A stretch of 64,000 bases of DNA from Amphiura filiformis (taxonomy: Eukaryota > Echinodermata > Ophiuroidea > Amphilepidida > Amphiuridae). Where the stretch lies: NCBI RefSeq assembly GCF_039555335.1, contig NC_092640.1:30634204-30698203 (forward strand). Reading direction: 5' to 3'. Below are positions 59,109 through 64,000 of this stretch, in pieces. The first letter of the stretch is position 1. Every line of letters begins with the position of its first letter. The notes beneath the pieces were generated by a model. That model searched no databases. It was not told the origin of the DNA and was given only the letters and a program-made list of their open reading frames with translations. Position numbers and translations under genes: made by a program.

Positions 59109-59973
59109 TTTAAGCATGGAAGAAAGAGATGAGAAGGAACCACAACGACTTCGATCGGCCAAGTTTTAATCCGCTTATCCATTGACGCATGAAAAGAAAA
59201 GCTATCAATGGTACTTACTTTCATGTATGATCCATTTACCGCGATCGATGCTTGGCGAAATCATTACTGGAAAAAAACTATAACAAACCCATCCAAGAAC
59301 AAACAAACGCTACCCAGAAGTAAGATTATGGAATTTCACTGATGCTCTGAACATGTATAGTAGCTTTGTTTTGGGATCTACAGTCAAACTGTTTTCTTGA
59401 TCGTGTTGTGTAGAAAATGTCCTTTAACACATCGAAAAAGTCATCAAAATCGGCCGTTTATTTGCTGAGTTTCATCTTTAGCAAATAAGGTAAGATTTTG
59501 GTGACTTTTCGATGAAAAAGATGCAAAATGTTCTTAAATAATGCACAATGTTCCGGTTGAGTCCGGTACATGAAACCTGTTTAATTTAATAGTTTATATG
59601 TGTATAATCGTAACTAGCTAACTCGTTTCAGTGCCAAAGACTGCCAACTCTGAGAAAAAAGTCATCAAAGTTCGGGAAAATTGGGCGAAATCGAAGAAAA
59701 AAGATGTAGGCCATCAATGACCGATGATCACGTCACCAGAGAAAATCCTATAGAGTGCTTGCACGGAAGGTCATTAGTTCAAATCATCCTTCAGACACGC
59801 TCCAGAAGACATGCAAATACATAGAGTACAATACCAATCACCTATTTAACGCGGGGTATTGATCAAAGTAAATCCTCATGAATAACAATGTCAATTAAAT
59901 GTCGGTAAAGGGAGTGGACAAAGTGAATGTGTTCGTTGTGGTTCCTTCTTATCTCTTTCTTCCATGCTTTAAG
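59109..59973. mobile_element. Non-autonomous DNA element with ~41-bp inverted ends
   Basis: ctttaagcatggaagaaaga continuing gatgagaaggaaccacaacga at the left is matched by tcgttgtggttccttcttat ... catgctttaag at the right. The 780-bp interior has no transposase frame. The target duplication is ambiguous (TTA/TTTAA). Confidence 0.75.
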
Positions 59974-60034
59974 GTAACGCTATTGGATTGAAATATGTGA
60001 GCCCATTCTCTCCTGATTACAAGACTGAAAATTT

Positions 60035-60570
60035 TATTTTAATCGGATATTCGGTTACCAAAATATGGCCTGTCAAAATGGCACGTAACCAAGAAGTTGG
60101 CAACAACTTTCTTTTATTTTGTTATGCAATGTTGTCAGGTAGGCCTTATTTTCTAATTATATATGCAAGAATTATACAAAGTAAAATGTTCAGATCGGCT
60201 ACAAAATAAGATATAAAACCCATGGATGCCTTTGGCAAATTTCCATTTGCATAATTAATCAGGGCCCTTTCAATTTTCTAATAAGTGGCCCTAATTAATT
60301 ATGCAAATTGAAATTTGCCAAAACGCAACCGTAATTTTGTAGTATAGTGTGTGTTCTACCCATGTACCATGCCTCAGTACCATAGCTCTTTTAATTGTAT
60401 GTGGTTATCTGAAATCTTTACTTTGCATAATTCGTGCATGTAATTAGAAAATCATCTGGCAACTGGACTTGTCAAAAATATAGAAAATAAAAAGAAAGTT
60501 GTTGCCAATTTTTTGTTTTGGTTTCGCGCCATTTTGACAGGCCATATCTCAAGAACCGAATGTAATCTAC
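60035..60570. mobile_element. Nested foldback element
   Basis: Outer arms: atatggcctgtcaaaatggc / gccattttgacaggccatat and gttggcaacaactttctt / aagaaagttgttgcca. Nested inside is a second hairpin at 60231-60320 (ttggcaaatttccatttgca ... tgcaaattgaaatttgcca). Confidence 0.65.
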
Positions 60571-60919
60571 AGTGCATAAGCTTTAACATACTATAGTATT
60601 ATTTATATAGAAAGAAAATCTAAATTTGTGCATTAGCCAATAGGGCCACGGTCACCTAAAGCCATCTTGCAATCTTGGAAATAATTCTGATGTATGAAAT
60701 AAGACCTTCAAACTTTCAGATATGAAGAGTTCCAGATGCAGGCAGCCGTTTCTGTTTTTTAAATATAGGCCTAAGTTGTATCAAGAGTCATTTCTTGTGG
60801 ATTTTTGACTGAAAATTACGATTGTAACGTTTCAGAGTAACAAATTTTCGTATCAGATTCTTTTAGGCCTATGCTTGTTTATTATATTTTGTATTCAGGA
60901 CTAAAATAATATTAATATT

Positions 60920-61528
60920 ATTGTCAATGAACTCAAAAACAACAAACATGGGAGACAACACTTTTTGTGGTGGTCATGTTCTATACCAACCGAGAGATCA
61001 TTTGGTTTATTTATAAAGAATATCCTCTATGGGATTTCTTAAGTATCTCATACCAAAGAAAAATGCCCTGACACCAGACACAACCATAATCTGCGCGTAT
61101 TTAAAGGCACATTATTTCTTATGACGTTATTAGCACTATAGTAATCTAACAACTTCTAGATTCCATGGGAAAGTGACCCATGACCCGGACAAGACCATAA
61201 TCCGCAGCCATTTCCGGGCACATGTTATTCCCTATGATAAATGCCCCAAAGCCAAACATGACCATAATTTGCGCTAATTAAGGGCACAAGTTACCATATA
61301 CCATTGTTCATCATCCCCGGGGTTCATCATATTTCTAATATTCGCTAATTAGCACTATATATCTTATACCATAGGCCTATAATTGAGCCCAAAAAGGTCC
61401 CAAAACGCAGACAAAACTATCACGCGCTAATTGAAAGGCCATCGCCATATGGAATCATTATCGTGTGTATTTTATAACACTCAATTCAATACTTTTGCAG
61501 ATTTCAAATAATGACCATGTCATTTGCC
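60920..61528. repeat. Long direct repeat, copy 1
   Basis: 609 bp that recur at 63391-64000 with only about two differences (aacaacaaac/aacaaaaaac and one T in a T-run). Spacing 2471 bp. Confidence 0.9.
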
Positions 61529-62094
61529 ATGATTTGTCATAAATGCATATAATTAATGCAGAATATCATTGAAAGCCGAAAAATAACTGCATGTATGCGT
61601 CTTCGTTTATGGACATGAAAAGTTTTGCTTCAATCATTTCATGTATTTATTTCCGATAGGTACAGTTAATTGGTATGTATTTACCACAATGCCTAGGAAA
61701 CTGTTGACATACATGTACCAGGCTTATGTCTTTAACTTCAACAACCATTTTTGAATTGTTTTGTTTTTGTTTTTGAATATGCAGTAAACCTGGTAGACAG
61801 TGGTAAAGTGCTTTTTCTTTAACTTTGGCTACTTTTTGATTTTATGATAAAGTGCCTACTTGACGCCAACAGAAACATTCTTTTTTGTGGAATTATTTAG
61901 CTTACATATTTTCAGACTTTAGAATTTGCTATGAATTCAAAGTCATATCAAACTTATTTTGAACTTGTTGACTTATTACCTTATTTCTATACGTCTGGTT
62001 CTCCTTTCCATTGTGAACCATTTTTCTCCAGTGTTTTGTGCTGGGAGACATCTTTAGTTTAACACGCCCGCTCTATGCATTGTTTAAGGCTCAA

Positions 62095-62840
62095 GTCTAT
62101 ACAATTGAAAACTTTTAGACTTAAACTTGAATGCAAAATTATAATCACTTGCTGACTTGCGAGTTATCTTTAGTGTCCCCACTTGTTATGATAAACATGT
62201 TTTATTAAACATGTTAAGCCATTCCATTTATTTCAATTAAGCCTGCAAGGCTTGATAATCTTTACTTCAATTCTTATGTTATGCATGAATTCGAAGTTAC
62301 CTCATTTCGTGAACATTTTGACATTTATTGTGATATTTCTGTATACACAATTGTAAGCTTTTAGACTTAAACTTGGAATTCACAATTATAATCACTTGCT
62401 GACTTGCGAGTTATTATCTTATCCATGTCCCCATTTGTTATGATAAACATGTTTTATTAAACATGTTAAGCCATTGAATTAAGTTCAATTAAGCCTGCAA
62501 GGCTTGACAATATTTACTTCAATTCTTATGTTATGCATGAATTCGAAGTTACCTCCTTTTGTGAACATTTGACATTTATTGTGATATTTCTGTATATACG
62601 ATTGAAAGTTTTTATAGACTTAAACTTGAGTTCGCATTTATAATCACTTGCTGACTTGCGAGTTATTATCTTATCCGTGTACCCACTTGTTATGATAAAC
62701 ATGTTTTATTAAACATGTTAAGCCATTAAATTCAATTCAATTAAGCCTGCAAGGCTTGATTATATTACTTCAATTCTTATATTGTTATGCATGAATTCGA
62801 AGTGAACATTTGACATTTATTATGATATTTCTGTTTCAAA
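62095..62840. repeat. Three-copy ~250-bp tandem repeat
   Basis: gataaacatgttttattaaa anchors at about 62190, 62442 and 62693 give a 252-253-bp period. Each unit also has cacttgctgacttgcgagtt, taagcctgcaaggcttga and atgcatgaattcgaagt. A decayed copy may precede at 61850-62090. Confidence 0.85.
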
Positions 62841-63390
62841 TGATTAACTTGAAAACGTTTAACGCTCTGATAAAACATTTAATGTTTGTGTTAATTTAAA
62901 CCGCATAATTTAGCATTAAACATGTTTTCAAAGTTACGTAAAACTTATAACCAATTGATTATTCTTACTTTCCACTAAAACCTGTAAACTTATACATGAC
63001 TCACTGTTACTTTACTTTCACTTAACATGTACATTTATTGGGCGTGGAGGGTGGGTTTTTCAATAGAAGTTGATCTCTCGATGATAAAACATGATATGAA
63101 TGAGTAAAAAACCCACTTGCATTTGACCAGCTACAATTATGCCAAGTGATTGGTTGTATCATAGCAACAACAAAACCCTTTAACAAAACCATTATGATTG
63201 CATCAAAACCCTGCACCTGTTTTACATGGGTGAACGCATATCTGAAATCACTGATGTGCGTAACTCCCAAGTGGATCAACGGCTTAACCCATATTATACA
63301 CAAGGGTAAAAAACCCATTTATACGCCTGGCCAAAAATTTTCTCCCCATTGACAATCTGGTTTTAATTCGACTTCGCTTAATTAAACGCC
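62841..63390. other. No gene seen
   Basis: Open frames here are short and unremarkable; the segment separates the tandem repeat from the second long direct-repeat copy. Confidence 0.4.
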
Positions 63391-64000
63391 ATTGTCAATG
63401 AACTCAAAAACAAAAAACATGGGAGACAACACTTTTTGTGGTGGTCATGTTCTATACCAACCGAGAGATCATTTGGTTTATTTATAAAGAATATCCTCTA
63501 TGGGATTTCTTAAGTATCTCATACCAAAGAAAAATGCCCTGACACCAGACACAACCATAATCTGCGCGTATTTAAAGGCACATTATTTCTTATGACGTTA
63601 TTAGCACTATAGTAATCTAACAACTTCTAGATTCCATGGGAAAGTGACCCATGACCCGGACAAGACCATAATCCGCAGCCATTTCCGGGCACATGTTATT
63701 CCCTATGATAAATGCCCCAAAGCCAAACATGACCATAATTTGCGCTAATTAAGGGCACAAGTTACCATATACCATTGTTCATCATCCCCGGGGTTCATCA
63801 TATTTCTAATATTCGCTAATTAGCACTATATATCTTATACCATAGGCCTATAATTGAGCCCAAAAAGGTCCCAAAACGCAGACAAAACTATCACGCGCTA
63901 ATTGAAAGGCCATCGCCATATGGAATCATTATCGTGTGTATTTTATAACACTCAATTCAATACTTTTTGCAGATTTCAAATAATGACCATGTCATTTGCC
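63391..64000. repeat. Long direct repeat, copy 2 (runs off the window)
   Basis: Near-identical to 60920-61528. The true right boundary is outside the window. Confidence 0.9.

Noticed and set aside
63022-63318. 98-codon minus-strand open frame between the long direct repeats
   Set aside because: Looked for gag, protease or transposase signatures because of the bracketing repeats and found none.

Overview
Eukaryotic, AT-rich, intron-containing nuclear DNA, most likely from a marine deuterostome invertebrate (echinoderm or hemichordate-like). I infer this from spliced genes with GT-AG introns, many palindromic transposon remnants, LINE and Penelope-like fragments, and the frequent GTAGGCCTAC-type words. 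The species cannot be fixed from the sequence alone. The window is mostly non-coding.

Layout. 1-7149: no gene; a string of short inverted-repeat (MITE-like) elements and a small antisense fragment of a Penelope-type GIY-YIG endonuclease. 7150-27315: a nested repeat complex. Two head-to-tail copies of a repeat built from ~115-bp subunits, each carrying TGACCTTTGACCT (a perfect DR1 nuclear-receptor half-site pair on the other strand), have each been split. Copy 1 is split at a TA by a 5.7-kb IS630/Tc1/mariner-type transposon (38-bp terminal inverted repeats, decayed transposase, several younger palindromic elements inside). Copy 2 is split by a 12.8-kb tandem array of eleven near-identical units in two sizes (~1.34 kb and ~0.87 kb) in the order F F S F F S F S F S F. 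27316-36300: no gene; a near-perfect 239-bp palindrome, an antisense LINE remnant that carries an internally deleted copy of that palindrome, a minisatellite and further MITEs. 36338-43478: a complete five-exon secreted phospholipase A2 gene (+). 43600-49900: repeats, no convincing gene. 49969-53500: the 3' four exons of a single-pass membrane protein with a Thr/Ser-rich mucin-like ectodomain (+); its 5' exons are not recognised. 53956-64000: a truncated LINE reverse transcriptase, many foldback elements, and a 609-bp direct repeat 2.47 kb apart that brackets a ~250-bp tandem repeat.

The two genes are both secretory-pathway products on the + strand, but nothing in the sequence shows that they work together. 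The strongest observations are the nested repeat complex with its alternating long/short array, the transposon whose empty target site is preserved in the neighbouring repeat copy, the phospholipase with an expanded calcium-loop region and a furin-like site, and foldback elements lodged within tens of bases of splice acceptors in both genes.
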